NCBI GenBank assembly: GCA_964387745.1 | Contig: CAYLXL010000001.1 | Coordinates: forward strand, 1-64,000 | Direction: 5' to 3' | Length of the DNA: 64,000 bases | From: JAGOUU01 sp964387745 | GTDB taxonomy: Bacteria > Pseudomonadota > Gammaproteobacteria > JAGOUU01 | Shown: positions 53,552 to 62,621 of the stretch, piece by piece | Layout of the letters: every line of letters starts with the position of its first letter | Numbering within the stretch: position 1 is the stretch's first letter | Program-made: the position numbers and the translations under genes | Notes under the pieces: model-generated | Databases searched by the model: none | Seen by the model: the letters and a program-made list of their open reading frames with translations, nothing else | What the model was told of the DNA's origin: nothing

Positions 53552-56077
53552 ATGCGTAAGTCGTTGATAAGAATTTTGATCTTAGTAATTTTTTTTGCTG
53601 TTTTATATATCAGCGCTTCATATTATATGGGAGTACAAGCAGAACGTAAACTTGCTGCGCTGGCTCGTAGTTATAATTCTGATTTAATAAAAGTCGATGT
53701 CAAAACATTCGATAAAGGCATATTTCGTTCAAATGCAGAATTAGAAGTACAATTCGAAGATTACAACAAATTTAATCTTAACTTAGAATTATTTCACGCA
53801 CCTATCTTTTTGTACAAAGATACAGAAAATCACACAAGATTATATTTTCTAAAAAGCCTAGTTAATATTATGGTTGTTCAAAATTTTTTACAAGAGCAAG
53901 TAGAAATTATCAGTAATACATCAGTCATAGATATCTTACGACCAGTTAATATAGATATCAGATTAACAGGCTTAACAAAGTTGGTCTTTGCAGCTTTTGG
54001 CTTAACTAGCCCTAATGTTGAGAATGATGATGCTTTTATTAATATCAAACTTGAGCCTGAAAAAATAATTTTTCTACTGAGTGGTAAGGCAGTCAATCAA
54101 GTATCAAAAAAATACTATATAGACAATTCACAATACCAATTATCATTAAAATTACAAAAAACTAAACTTGACAAGCTGGAACCTTCTAAGTGGCAAAGTA
54201 AAATCACTGCCAATTTTTTGGCTGATACAGTTAAAATTAATCAGGATGAAGATGTTAATAAAGAAATAGCTATACTCCAACCAAATGTGATCATAGCTTA
54301 TACAGGGTCGATAAGAAATTTATTAGATCTTTATGCTAAAAAAAGCTTGTGGCTGATTACTAGCGAAATTATCTTGGCAGATCAGTACCAGGATTTTTCT
54401 GTCGAGGCCAAAGCTAATAAAATAAATTATAACAATAATCTTAAAGATTCTATAAATATAAGCCTTCCGAGTTTTGCTTTTTCGTTAAGAAGTTTTCAAG
54501 ATAAAATAGAATTCAGCAATAAAGCTGTCATGAGTAATTTTACGTTCACTAGTAAAACTGATCAGTTATCGAGTGAGAATTTAAATTTTGCTTTGGATTT
54601 GGGCATAGATAAAGATGTTTTAATCGATTACGATAAAGATGAGTTGGTTAATCTTGGAGATATGATAAGTAATGTATTAAACAAGACTTATGAGACAAGT
54701 TCTGTGCCATTAGAGATCAAGAAAAACTTTGCTGTTAATAATTTAGTCGGAGATGGTTTGTTAATAGGGAAATTAAATTTAGATAATTACAATTCAGAAT
54801 TAATAATTACTAATGATTTAAAAGATAAAGAAAATCAATCAACAATTACTTACAATGCTAATTTAGAAAAATTTATTTTGAAAACTGAAGCTTTAAACTC
54901 TAATCTCGATGTGTATTTAAAATCCTTGCATACGAAAAATATTTTCAATATCTCTGAGTATTTGAATTATCTAGCAGGGCAGTCAAATGATGTCTATCAT
55001 ATAGATCTCGAGTCTAAAGTTGATTTACCGCGTATTAAATGGATTGCTAATACTTCTAAAGTAGCAATACTAGATTTCAGCTATAATTTTATGTTTAAAC
55101 TTGATCCTCTAATGAAAGGTTTTTTAAATTCTGATAGTAAATTGGCTGTTTTAAATCTTGGTTATAATAATGAAAGTTTATTGTTGAATGGTCTGGGTTA
55201 TAAATCCGCGATGCAGCAAAGTTATAAACATCTATTGACAGGTTTAAATGACTTTCGTATTGATAAAATTAACATCAATTATGATAACAATATATTAAGT
55301 CTTGCAAATTTTCAGGTAATTAACAAATCAGATAAAGTAAATAATAATCTTTCCTATGGTAATAGAATTATCGCTGATAATATAAATCTTAATAATAATG
55401 CTCTTGGTTTTATTAAATATAAAGATAGTTATTATAATATTAAAGCACAAGAATATTTAGACTTTATCACGCAAGCCTCGGCAACAAACTTAGAAGATTT
55501 ATTGAAGCCACAGAATGTTAATGAGATAAATTTAAATAACACTCAAATAAATCAATTTTTAGCCTCAGGAATGACAGCTGATAATAGTATTTATTTGGGG
55601 CAAGCAAAAGAAAGCATAATGCTCATAAATTCATTGAAAGTTAAACCGAAGTTTAAGTCAAATTCTAAAAAAACAGCAGATGACAGATATGATATCTTAT
55701 CGCAGTTACAGCTTAATACATCTTTAGTTTTATCAAAAAATTATACTGATAAATTGATAGAATTAACTAATAATGAACAAGTTAAAGAACAATACTTAAC
55801 TTGGCAAAAAGTAGGATTAATAGATTTCAGGAATAATATTGCCAAGATTAATATTATATATGACCATAATCAGCTGACGCTTAACGGTAGTTTACTAGAA
55901 AATTGGAAAGCTAAATACGAGCTTGTAGAGGACGCTAAGAAATCATCTACATCTGTAGAGCCTGTAGAGCCCGTTGGATTAGACAGTGGTAAAAAAAACC
56001 AGAAAAAAGATCTTAACAACACGTTAATTAACAGAAATGGCAAACTGCCTGATAAAACTAAAATTATTGAGCATTAA
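53552..56077 (+). CDS. DUF945/YdgA-family exported protein
   Basis: The 841 residues have one N-terminal membrane helix (about 6-27), a short SYYMGVQAERKL segment typical of DUF945 proteins, and a long Asn/Lys/Ile-rich beta-repeat region resembling AsmA/YdgA-like envelope proteins. It is longer than the common E. coli YdgA (about 500 residues), suggesting an extended middle. The last 50 residues are basic and probably disordered. The function is unknown. Its stop lies 1 base from the minus-strand terminator of the small RNA. Confidence 0.65.
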   Translation: MRKSLIRILILVIFFAVLYISASYYMGVQAERKLAALARSYNSDLIKVDVKTFDKGIFRSNAELEVQFEDYNKFNLNLELFHAPIFLYKDTENHTRLYFLKSLVNIMVVQNFLQEQVEIISNTSVIDILRPVNIDIRLTGLTKLVFAAFGLTSPNVENDDAFINIKLEPEKIIFLLSGKAVNQVSKKYYIDNSQYQLSLKLQKTKLDKLEPSKWQSKITANFLADTVKINQDEDVNKEIAILQPNVIIAYTGSIRNLLDLYAKKSLWLITSEIILADQYQDFSVEAKANKINYNNNLKDSINISLPSFAFSLRSFQDKIEFSNKAVMSNFTFTSKTDQLSSENLNFALDLGIDKDVLIDYDKDELVNLGDMISNVLNKTYETSSVPLEIKKNFAVNNLVGDGLLIGKLNLDNYNSELIITNDLKDKENQSTITYNANLEKFILKTEALNSNLDVYLKSLHTKNIFNISEYLNYLAGQSNDVYHIDLESKVDLPRIKWIANTSKVAILDFSYNFMFKLDPLMKGFLNSDSKLAVLNLGYNNESLLLNGLGYKSAMQQSYKHLLTGLNDFRIDKININYDNNILSLANFQVINKSDKVNNNLSYGNRIIADNINLNNNALGFIKYKDSYYNIKAQEYLDFITQASATNLEDLLKPQNVNEINLNNTQINQFLASGMTADNSIYLGQAKESIMLINSLKVKPKFKSNSKKTADDRYDILSQLQLNTSLVLSKNYTDKLIELTNNEQVKEQYLTWQKVGLIDFRNNIAKINIIYDHNQLTLNGSLLENWKAKYELVEDAKKSSTSVEPVEPVGLDSGKKNQKKDLNNTLINRNGKLPDKTKIIEH

Positions 56078-56078
56078 T

Positions 56079-56102
56079 AAAAAAAGGTGGCAAGCCACCT
56101 TT
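56079..56102 (-). terminator. Intrinsic terminator of the small RNA
   Basis: Perfect 9-bp stem aaaggtggc/gccaccttt with a 2-base loop; on the minus strand it is followed by seven U (56085-56079). On the plus strand only ttt follows, so the signal mainly serves minus-strand transcription. Confidence 0.85.
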
Positions 56103-56226
56103 ATAAATTTCTACTAAGTGAACATCAATGTTCTAATATAATTCCAGTTTTACCAATCCTTGGTAAAGGGTAAAGTTTATGTCTACATCCTTGTAGATAA
56201 CTTCAGGTAAAATCCATTTACCATGG
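56079..56226 (-). ncRNA. RsmY/RsmZ/CsrB-like CsrA-binding small RNA (candidate)
   Basis: On the minus strand three consecutive hairpins carry GGA in the loop: 56222-56206 (ggtaaa/tttacc, loop TGGAT), 56197-56182 (tctaca/tgtaga, loop AGGA) and 56167-56149 (tttacca/tggtaaa, loop AGGAT). A fourth GGA is unpaired in aactggaat, and a further hairpin without GGA follows. The second hairpin reads UACAAGGAUGU, which matches the published CsrA consensus RUACARGGAUGU at 11 consecutive positions. A U-tract terminator ends the transcript at about 56079. The 5' end (about 56226) is from a weak -10 (TTAAAT, 56237-56232). CsrB-family RNAs titrate CsrA/RsmA. No reading frame explains this segment. Confidence 0.75.
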
Positions 56227-56414
56227 TTCTAATTTAACAAAAATGGCTAATTTATCAATAACCTATTTGCATAGCTGGGCTAAAATTGCTTAGTTAAAAT
56301 AGTATAGAAGAGCAATGGTTTAGAAAATAGATTGAGAATTCATAAGGTTATGCTTGCCTAGGAGTATATGGGTGGTTAATCTCTCAGATTATAACCATCT
56401 GTGGCTTACACAAT

Positions 56415-56432
56415 TATAAGAAAATGCTTACA
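56415..56432. promoter_or_regulatory. GacA/LetA-type binding box upstream of the small RNA
   Basis: Read on the minus strand the sequence is TGTAAG-CATTTT-CTTATA. It matches the GacA box TGTAAG-N6-CTTACA at 11 of 12 fixed positions and the Legionella LetA consensus TNAG-N6-CTNA fully. It sits about 200 bp upstream of the predicted small-RNA start, the distance typical for rsmY/rsmZ, and just past the fdxA stop. Confidence 0.7.
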
Positions 56433-56451
56433 AAGTAATTTTAGAAAAAAT

Positions 56452-56775
56452 TTATCTTTCTAGAAGGTGGAGCTTGTCTTTGACTTGTTCCCAATCTTTG
56501 GCGTCATGAGGGGCTTCAATCATCGAGGTTATTACTGGCCACTCTTTGGCTAGATCTGCATTGATAGCAATAAACTGCTGCTGATCAGCAGGGAGATCAT
56601 CTTCTGAAAAAATAGCTTTTACTGGGCACTCAGGCTCACAAAGCGCGCAGTCAATACATTCATCTGGGTCGATGACTAAAAAATTAGGGCCCTCATGGAA
56701 GCAGTCTACAGGGCAGACTTCAACACAGTCAGTATATTTGCATTTTATGCAACTTTCAGTAATTACAAAGGTCAT
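56452..56775 (-). CDS. fdxA: 7Fe-type ferredoxin FdxA
   Basis: Low-potential electron carrier with one [3Fe-4S] and one [4Fe-4S] cluster. The 107 residues are close to Azotobacter ferredoxin I, from memory: CIKCKYTDCVEVCPVDC at the N-terminus, ECIDCALCEPECP in the middle and a long C-terminal tail (DWEQVKDKLHLLER). Its stop is about 20 bases from the GacA/LetA-like dyad, which belongs to the downstream small RNA. Confidence 0.95.
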   Translation of the reverse strand: MTFVITESCIKCKYTDCVEVCPVDCFHEGPNFLVIDPDECIDCALCEPECPVKAIFSEDDLPADQQQFIAINADLAKEWPVITSMIEAPHDAKDWEQVKDKLHLLER

Positions 56776-56892
56776 ATTAGTTTCACTAGTCTATATAATT
56801 CTGCATTTTAACAACTAATCACATTTTGTCTAGCTTTAGATAAGTAAGCTAATGTATAATTTGTATCACAAGCTTTACTATTTCTTAATATC

Positions 56893-57513
56893 ATGAAAAA
56901 TGAAGTCATTATTATTGGCATTGCCGGCCCTTCAGGCTCAGGTAAAAGTTTATTAGCATCGACTATAGTCAACGAACTAGGTTCTAGTAAAGTAGTGGTA
57001 ATCTCAGAAGATTCTTATTATAAAGACTTAGGCGATATGCCAATCAAGGTCCGCAGTGAATTGAACTTTGATCATCCAGACTCTCTGGATCATGAGTTAT
57101 TAAAACAGCATCTTGCCTTGTTACAGGCTGGCCAGGGAGTTGCTATCCCCCAATATGATCATTCGAGCCATTCTAGACTCCCCGAAACAAAGTTAATTAG
57201 CAATCACACAATCATTGTGCTTGAAGGAATTCTCTTATTTGTCGAACCAGAGTTGCGAGATCTAATGGATATACGTATATTCATAGATACGCCACTAGAC
57301 ATTTGTTTTATAAGAAGACTAGAAAGAGATATTGTTGAGCGTCAACGTACTGTAAGTTCAATTATCAAACAATATATTGAAACGGTTCGTCCAATGTACC
57401 AGCAATTTATCGAGCCTTCTAAACGACATGCAGATATCATTGTGCCAAAAGGTGGTAAGAACCGCATAGCTATTGATATTATTAAAGCGAAATTGAACGA
57501 ATTATTAAATTAA
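56893..57513 (+). CDS. udk: Uridine kinase
   Basis: Phosphorylates uridine and cytidine with GTP or ATP. The 206 residues show Walker A GPSGSGKS (12-19), EDSYYKD, FDHPDSLD, YDH, and RRLERDIVERQR. It is followed 24 bases later by nupC, making an uptake-and-salvage pair for pyrimidine nucleosides. Confidence 0.93.
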   Translation: MKNEVIIIGIAGPSGSGKSLLASTIVNELGSSKVVVISEDSYYKDLGDMPIKVRSELNFDHPDSLDHELLKQHLALLQAGQGVAIPQYDHSSHSRLPETKLISNHTIIVLEGILLFVEPELRDLMDIRIFIDTPLDICFIRRLERDIVERQRTVSSIIKQYIETVRPMYQQFIEPSKRHADIIVPKGGKNRIAIDIIKAKLNELLN

Positions 57514-57537
57514 ATCATCTTATAGGGTTTATATCGA

Positions 57538-58791
57538 ATGCTAAAACTTCAGGCCATCCTTGGAATATTTGTTTTTTTGGGGTTTTGTTGGTTGGTAAGT
57601 AATGACAGAAAAAACATTAATTATAAACAAGTACTCATTGGGATTGGATTGCAGTTTTTTATAGCGATTATAGTAACCAACTTTGCTTTCATCCAAACAT
57701 TATTCAATGCGCTCAATAGCGGTATCTTGGCCATCTGTGATGCCACTAAACACGGTACGTCATTTGTTTTTGGTTATCTAGGTGGTGGTGATACGCCATT
57801 TACTGTTGAACAAGGTAAAGAAGGTAAATTATTTATTTTAGCGTTGCAATCATTGCCTATGGTGATGGTGATGAGCGCAATTACATCAGTCTTATTTTAT
57901 TGGCAAGTTATTCCAGCGATTACTAAATTTCTCTCCAAAATTCTTGAAAAGACTTTAGGTATCGGTGGTGCGCTTGGTTTAAGTTCTGCATCAACTGTAT
58001 TTTTTGGTACGGATGTTGCCGCTTTACTTATCAAGCCGCATTTGAAACATATGAGTCGCAGTGAATTATTTACTTTAATGTCATGTGGTATGGCAACGGT
58101 TGCTAGTTCTATCATGGTATTGTATACGCAAATTTTACAGCCAATTTTTCCTAATCAAGGCACAGCATTAGGCCATATTATTATTGCTTCATTTATTAAT
58201 GTTCCATCAGCTTTAGTAGTCGCATTGATTATGATGCCACAAGTAGGTAAGACTACGGGTGGTCATTTAGTGCAGGTTGATAAACCGCACAGTACAATGG
58301 ATGCAGTTACCCGCGGTGTGAGTGATGGTTTAAATATGTTATTAAATATTACTTCAATGTTAATTGTATTAACGGCATTAGTTTATTTAATTAATATTTG
58401 TTTATCGCATGTAGTTATTTATGGTCAAGTAATTACACTACAAAAAGTCTTCGGTCTAATTTTTTCACCGATAGCATGGTTGATGGGTATTCCATATCCT
58501 GAAATCTCAACAGCAGGTGGTATTATGGGTACGAAAATTGTTTTAAACGAAATTTTTGCGTATCAAGATCTCATAGCAAATATGGATATCTTATCTTCAC
58601 ATACGCAATTAATTATGGTTTATGCTCTATGCGGTTTTGCCAATTTTACGAGCGTCGGTATAATTATTGGAGCGCTCGGTATCTTAATACCTGAAAGACG
58701 ATCTGAAATTGTAAATCTAAGTATGAAAGCAATAGTATCAGGTGCTTTAGCAAATTGTATAACAGGGACAATAATAGGATTGTTATCATGA
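57538..58791 (+). CDS. nupC: Concentrative nucleoside transporter NupC
   Basis: H+- or Na+-coupled nucleoside uptake (CNT family). The 417 residues form about 10 membrane segments with family motifs FGTDVAAL, the SSIMVLYTQIL stretch, GIPYPEISTAGGIMGTKIVLNE and the C-terminal GFANFTSVGIIIGALGILIPERR. It lies directly behind udk and its stop overlaps the next start (ATGA). Confidence 0.93.
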   Translation: MLKLQAILGIFVFLGFCWLVSNDRKNINYKQVLIGIGLQFFIAIIVTNFAFIQTLFNALNSGILAICDATKHGTSFVFGYLGGGDTPFTVEQGKEGKLFILALQSLPMVMVMSAITSVLFYWQVIPAITKFLSKILEKTLGIGGALGLSSASTVFFGTDVAALLIKPHLKHMSRSELFTLMSCGMATVASSIMVLYTQILQPIFPNQGTALGHIIIASFINVPSALVVALIMMPQVGKTTGGHLVQVDKPHSTMDAVTRGVSDGLNMLLNITSMLIVLTALVYLINICLSHVVIYGQVITLQKVFGLIFSPIAWLMGIPYPEISTAGGIMGTKIVLNEIFAYQDLIANMDILSSHTQLIMVYALCGFANFTSVGIIIGALGILIPERRSEIVNLSMKAIVSGALANCITGTIIGLLS

Positions 58792-59240
58792 AATCATGGA
58801 AGAAAAGATTGAAAAGATTGAAAAGATTGAAAAGATTGAAGAGATTAGGCTATTTATCGTTATTATTAATTAATTTTAATTATGTTTATGCTGAAGTTGA
58901 TGAAGCTTCATCGAACGAATTCCCGGCTACAGTGGGTACAGTACCTTCTGAACAGCATGAGGGCTTTGTATTAGAGTGGGAAGATGGTAACTGGTCAGAC
59001 TTTGTTAGACAATTATCAGACGCTACTAATTTTGAAATGGAATCTGTTGATCTGTTAGGGATGTTTAATTCAGAAAAAGATAATACTGTAGCTGCGCATG
59101 ATTATCATAAATCGCAAATTTCTAATCAATCAGCTAAACAAGATGTTGCTTCAAATGCAGAAGAAGTTGTAAATGTTGCAGAAGATCAGGATTGGCGTAC
59201 GGAAAGAAAGTGGTGGCAGAGGGGAGTGCCAGTATTGTAG
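58788..59240 (+). CDS. Exported protein of unknown function with an LKR-repeat start
   Basis: I do not recognise the family. I choose the ATG at 58788, which overlaps the nupC stop (ATGA) and so indicates coupling. The 150 residues begin with a run of basic LKR units (KRLKRLKRLKRLKRLG), then a hydrophobic core (YLSLLLINFNYVYA), which together read as an unusual signal peptide. The mature part is acidic with no visible domain (EWEDGNWSDFVRQL, KWWQRGVPVL). Function cannot be proposed beyond export after nucleoside uptake genes. Confidence 0.6.
   Translation: MKSWKKRLKRLKRLKRLKRLGYLSLLLINFNYVYAEVDEASSNEFPATVGTVPSEQHEGFVLEWEDGNWSDFVRQLSDATNFEMESVDLLGMFNSEKDNTVAAHDYHKSQISNQSAKQDVASNAEEVVNVAEDQDWRTERKWWQRGVPVL
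58803..58838 (+). repeat. Four perfect 9-bp tandem repeats
   Basis: aaaagattg repeats four times in frame, encoding the basic start of the signal peptide (units of K-R-L read across the repeat). It is a likely slippage hotspot that can lengthen or shorten the n-region by three residues per unit. Confidence 0.85.
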
Positions 59241-59280
59241 ATGCGGGCCGCGACGCTTTGCATCGCCCCCTTTATAGATA

Positions 59281-59784
59281 TTAGATCAAATTAGCTTTAT
59301 AAACAAAATCAATCATATTATCAGGTAAATCTTTTTCTTGTGACTTAGCTGGAATCACGTAATTATCTGTAGCTAAGCAGCTCTCTGGTCTAAATTTATT
59401 TTCTAAAGATCCATGATTACACTGCCAGGAGATTTTATCGTCGATTACTTTGGCTTCTAAGATAATAGTTTTATCAGCTAATACATCATTTTTAGCTTCG
59501 CTTTTGTTGAAAGTTAGCACGATGTCGCCGAATTCATTGATTTTAAAAGACTGCTTGGCATTACCAGCTGTTATATTTGCTTCAGCATTACTAGTAGGTA
59601 GGACACCGTTAGCTTGGTAATAATTAGCTACTGCTTCTTGAACTTGTTTAGCTGATTCAAGGGCGTGGTTAACTTCTTGTTTATAGATATGCTGTTGATT
59701 TACTGACATAGCTATACTGGTTACAGCTATTAATGATACAGCTGATTCAACTAGTGCAAACCCACGAGATCTTAACTTACCCAT
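59281..59784 (-). CDS. Type IV pilin-like protein
   Basis: I start at 59784 (167 residues) because ggtga lies about 8 bases upstream. The prepilin motif is clear: basic leader MGKLRSRG, cleavage at G8-F9, then FALVESAVSL with Glu at mature position 5. A helical stem follows, and the C-terminal part has a cysteine pair (CNHG to ESC) like the disulfide loop of major pilins. No pilus assembly gene is adjacent, so it could be a pilin or a pseudopilin. Confidence 0.8.
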   Translation of the reverse strand: MGKLRSRGFALVESAVSLIAVTSIAMSVNQQHIYKQEVNHALESAKQVQEAVANYYQANGVLPTSNAEANITAGNAKQSFKINEFGDIVLTFNKSEAKNDVLADKTIILEAKVIDDKISWQCNHGSLENKFRPESCLATDNYVIPAKSQEKDLPDNMIDFVYKANLI

Positions 59785-59989
59785 ATAAATCACCAACTTG
59801 TCTTAAATGTCATTTTACATACTCATAAGTATAGCATATGGCCCGCATAAATTAATTTTATGGGAAATTAATTTAGTAATGTAATCAACATGTTAACAAG
59901 ATTGCCAATAATTTTTTTTAATGCGTCTAATTAATTGATTTTATAGACGGATTTGAGTTGGTATAATTGGGAATCCAAAGCAACTTAAG

Positions 59990-60520
59990 ATGAATATGTT
60001 ATTCGAAAAAGACTCTGCAAATAATATTAAATGGTGTTTATCATTAGCAGATGTACCTGTAACATTAAAAGCTGATTTGTGCGGGCTAATAAGTTTTACA
60101 GGATCAATGACTGGACTACTGCAACAAATGGCCGGTGATAGGCCATTAATCATTAAATTACTAAAGCAGCATATTCGACCTTGCCATTACCTTGAGGCAT
60201 TAATATTAGAATGTGTAAACAACGCAGCAATCACTGAACGCATTATCCAAATGACTGTAGACAATAATATTTGGCTTTATGCCAGGAGTTATTTTAGCCC
60301 TTATGCTATGGCTTATTTTGGGGAAGCGCTAACAAACTTAGGAAATAACTCATTAGGAGTATCGCTAATCAATTCACACCCAAATATGGTAAGAAGCAAC
60401 TTTGAATATGGTATGCTCGATAAGAACATTGTGCGGCGCTCTTGCTTTAAATTAAATAATCAAGTGTTGTTTAGTTTAGAAGAGGCTTTTTTACCGCCAT
60501 TACTGGCTGTTAGAACTTAA
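59990..60520 (+). CDS. ubiC: Chorismate lyase (probable UbiC)
   Basis: Would convert chorismate to 4-hydroxybenzoate and pyruvate, the first step of ubiquinone ring synthesis. The 176 residues show the weak UbiC pattern: SLTGLLQQMAGD region, the Arg after the strand, LYARSYFSPYAM and GNNSLGVSLI, then a Glu-containing end. The call relies on position 11 bases before ubiA. Family similarity is modest by eye. Confidence 0.7.
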   Translation: MNMLFEKDSANNIKWCLSLADVPVTLKADLCGLISFTGSMTGLLQQMAGDRPLIIKLLKQHIRPCHYLEALILECVNNAAITERIIQMTVDNNIWLYARSYFSPYAMAYFGEALTNLGNNSLGVSLINSHPNMVRSNFEYGMLDKNIVRRSCFKLNNQVLFSLEEAFLPPLLAVRT

Positions 60521-60531
60521 TTATTTCTGAT

Positions 60532-61437
60532 ATGACATACTTATATGACACGCTTATGAGATATTTTAAGAACTATCTTAAATTGATACGATTTGATAAA
60601 CCTATCGGTACTTTATTATTACTTTGGCCAACATTGTGGGGGCTATGGGTTGCAAGTCAAGGTGTACCCAATTATTGGTTAGTAGTAGTTTTTATTGTTG
60701 GTGTTTTCTTAATGCGATCGGCAGGTTGTATTATTAATGATATTTGCGATAGAAACTTCGATGGCTTTGTGGCGAGAACAAAAGATAGACCTTTGGTAAC
60801 TAATCAGTACAAAGATAGAGTGAGTCTAACTGAAGCAGTTATACTGACCATGGTTTTTATATTACTCGCTTTTTTATTAGTCTTAAGTCTGCAAAATCAA
60901 AAGTTAATAATGCATTCAGTAATAGCTTTGCTACTAGCTAGCATTTATCCTTGTTGCAAAAGATTCTTTGCCTGCCCGCAATTCGTTTTGGGGTTAGCTT
61001 TTGGTTATGGCATACCCATGACATTTATAGCCGTCAGGGGCGAGATATCTTCTATAGCTTGGTTGTTGTATACTGCTAGTGTCATATTGACTGTTATTTA
61101 TGATAGTTTTTATGCTATGACGGATATAGAAGATGATTCTGTGTTGGGCCTGAAATCTTCTGTTATATGGTTTGGTAAATATAATCTGTATATAATTGCA
61201 GCATTGCAATTCAGTTTTATATTGAATTTGATTATTATAAGCTATATATTAAAGTTTAAAGCTTATTATTGTGCAATTTTTCTGGTATTGTTATTGTTTA
61301 TTTATCAATTAAAATTAGTAAATTCTAATCAACCAAAGAGTACTATCCGAGCTTTTAAAAACAGTAATTGGATAGGTCTTATAATTTTTATAGGTTTTGT
61401 AGTTGAGTATCTAGGAGTTAGCGCATGGCTATATTAG
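60532..61437 (+). CDS. ubiA: 4-hydroxybenzoate polyprenyltransferase
   Basis: Attaches the polyprenyl chain made by IspB to 4-hydroxybenzoate. The 301 residues are hydrophobic, with about eight to nine membrane helices, the prenyl-diphosphate motif NDICDRNFDGFVARTKDRP and the second Asp motif YDSFYAMTDIEDD. The gene is followed by pgk with a 13-base overlap, so ubiC, ubiA, pgk and pyk are probably one transcript. Confidence 0.93.
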   Translation: MTYLYDTLMRYFKNYLKLIRFDKPIGTLLLLWPTLWGLWVASQGVPNYWLVVVFIVGVFLMRSAGCIINDICDRNFDGFVARTKDRPLVTNQYKDRVSLTEAVILTMVFILLAFLLVLSLQNQKLIMHSVIALLLASIYPCCKRFFACPQFVLGLAFGYGIPMTFIAVRGEISSIAWLLYTASVILTVIYDSFYAMTDIEDDSVLGLKSSVIWFGKYNLYIIAALQFSFILNLIIISYILKFKAYYCAIFLVLLLFIYQLKLVNSNQPKSTIRAFKNSNWIGLIIFIGFVVEYLGVSAWLY

Positions 61438-62621
61438 CAATGCAAGATGTAACATTAAAGGACAAAGTTGTCATGATCAGAGAGGATTTTAACGTTCCTC
61501 TTAAAGATGGTCGAGTTGCTAATGATAAAAGAATAATGGCGACCTTGCCGACTATTCGCTATGCTTTAGACCAAGGTGCGCAAGTGATACTGGTTTCTCA
61601 TTTAGGGAGACCTAAAGAAGGTATTTATGATCCAGCTTTATCACTTGAGCCGGTTGCTGATCTATTAACAAGTAGATTAAAACAGAAAGTAGTTTTAATA
61701 AAAGACTGGCTAAATGATTTTAGTATCAAGAATTATAATAAGACAGATATTATTTTATTAGAAAATATTCGCTTTTGTGAAGGGGAAGATGATAACAGCC
61801 CTGTTCTAGCTAAAAAATTAAGTGATTTATGTGATGTTTTTGTAATGGATGCTTTTGCTTGCAGTCATCGAAAACAAGCATCTACTTACGGGGTTATCGA
61901 ACAAGCTAAATTGGTTTGTGCTGGCCCATTGCTATTATCAGAATTAGAGGCTCTTGAAAGGGCTTTAAAAAATCCTGCTCGTCCATTAATTGCTATTGTT
62001 GGTGGTTCAAAAGTATCAACAAAATTAAGTGTTTTATTAAACTTATCTAAAAAAGTTGATAAATTAATAGTTGGTGGTGGCATAGCTAATACTTTTATTG
62101 CAGCCAGTGGTTTAGCAATAGGTAAGTCATTATATGAGCCTGCGCAATTGACTATAGCCCGAACATTGTTACAAGAAATGAATGAACGTGGTAGACCAAT
62201 TACTCTGCCAGTTGATGTGGTGGTTGCTAATGAGTTATCAGAAAATGCTGTAGCTCAAATCAAACCGATAAATCGCGTTGATAAAGATGATATGATTTTA
62301 GATGTGGGGCCGGATACTATTAAGACGTTGCGTAGAGATCTTGAAGGAGCAGGCACCATTATTTGGAATGGCCCAATTGGCGTTTTTGAATATGAACAAT
62401 TCTCTGCTGGTACTGGTGCTATGGCGATGAGCATTGCTAATAGTAAAGCTTTTTCGATTGCAGGTGGGGGAGATACGCTTGCTGCTATCGATAAATATGA
62501 AATTGACAGTAAAATTGGATATATCTCTACCGGTGGCGGAGCTTTTTTAGAATTCGTTGAAGGGAAAAAATTACCATCAATTAGCATATTGGAACAAAGA
62601 TGCCAAGACGTACTAAAATAG
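61425..62621 (+). CDS. pgk: Phosphoglycerate kinase
   Basis: ATP-generating step of glycolysis. The 398 residues include the substrate motifs REDFNVPLKDG, SHLGRPKEG, ENIRFCEGE, AFACSHR, GGSKVSTKL and the C-terminal GGGDTLAA. The start at 61425 is fixed by aggag 7 bases upstream. It overlaps ubiA by 13 bases and pyk by 22 bases. Confidence 0.96.
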   Translation: MAILAMQDVTLKDKVVMIREDFNVPLKDGRVANDKRIMATLPTIRYALDQGAQVILVSHLGRPKEGIYDPALSLEPVADLLTSRLKQKVVLIKDWLNDFSIKNYNKTDIILLENIRFCEGEDDNSPVLAKKLSDLCDVFVMDAFACSHRKQASTYGVIEQAKLVCAGPLLLSELEALERALKNPARPLIAIVGGSKVSTKLSVLLNLSKKVDKLIVGGGIANTFIAASGLAIGKSLYEPAQLTIARTLLQEMNERGRPITLPVDVVVANELSENAVAQIKPINRVDKDDMILDVGPDTIKTLRRDLEGAGTIIWNGPIGVFEYEQFSAGTGAMAMSIANSKAFSIAGGGDTLAAIDKYEIDSKIGYISTGGGAFLEFVEGKKLPSISILEQRCQDVLK

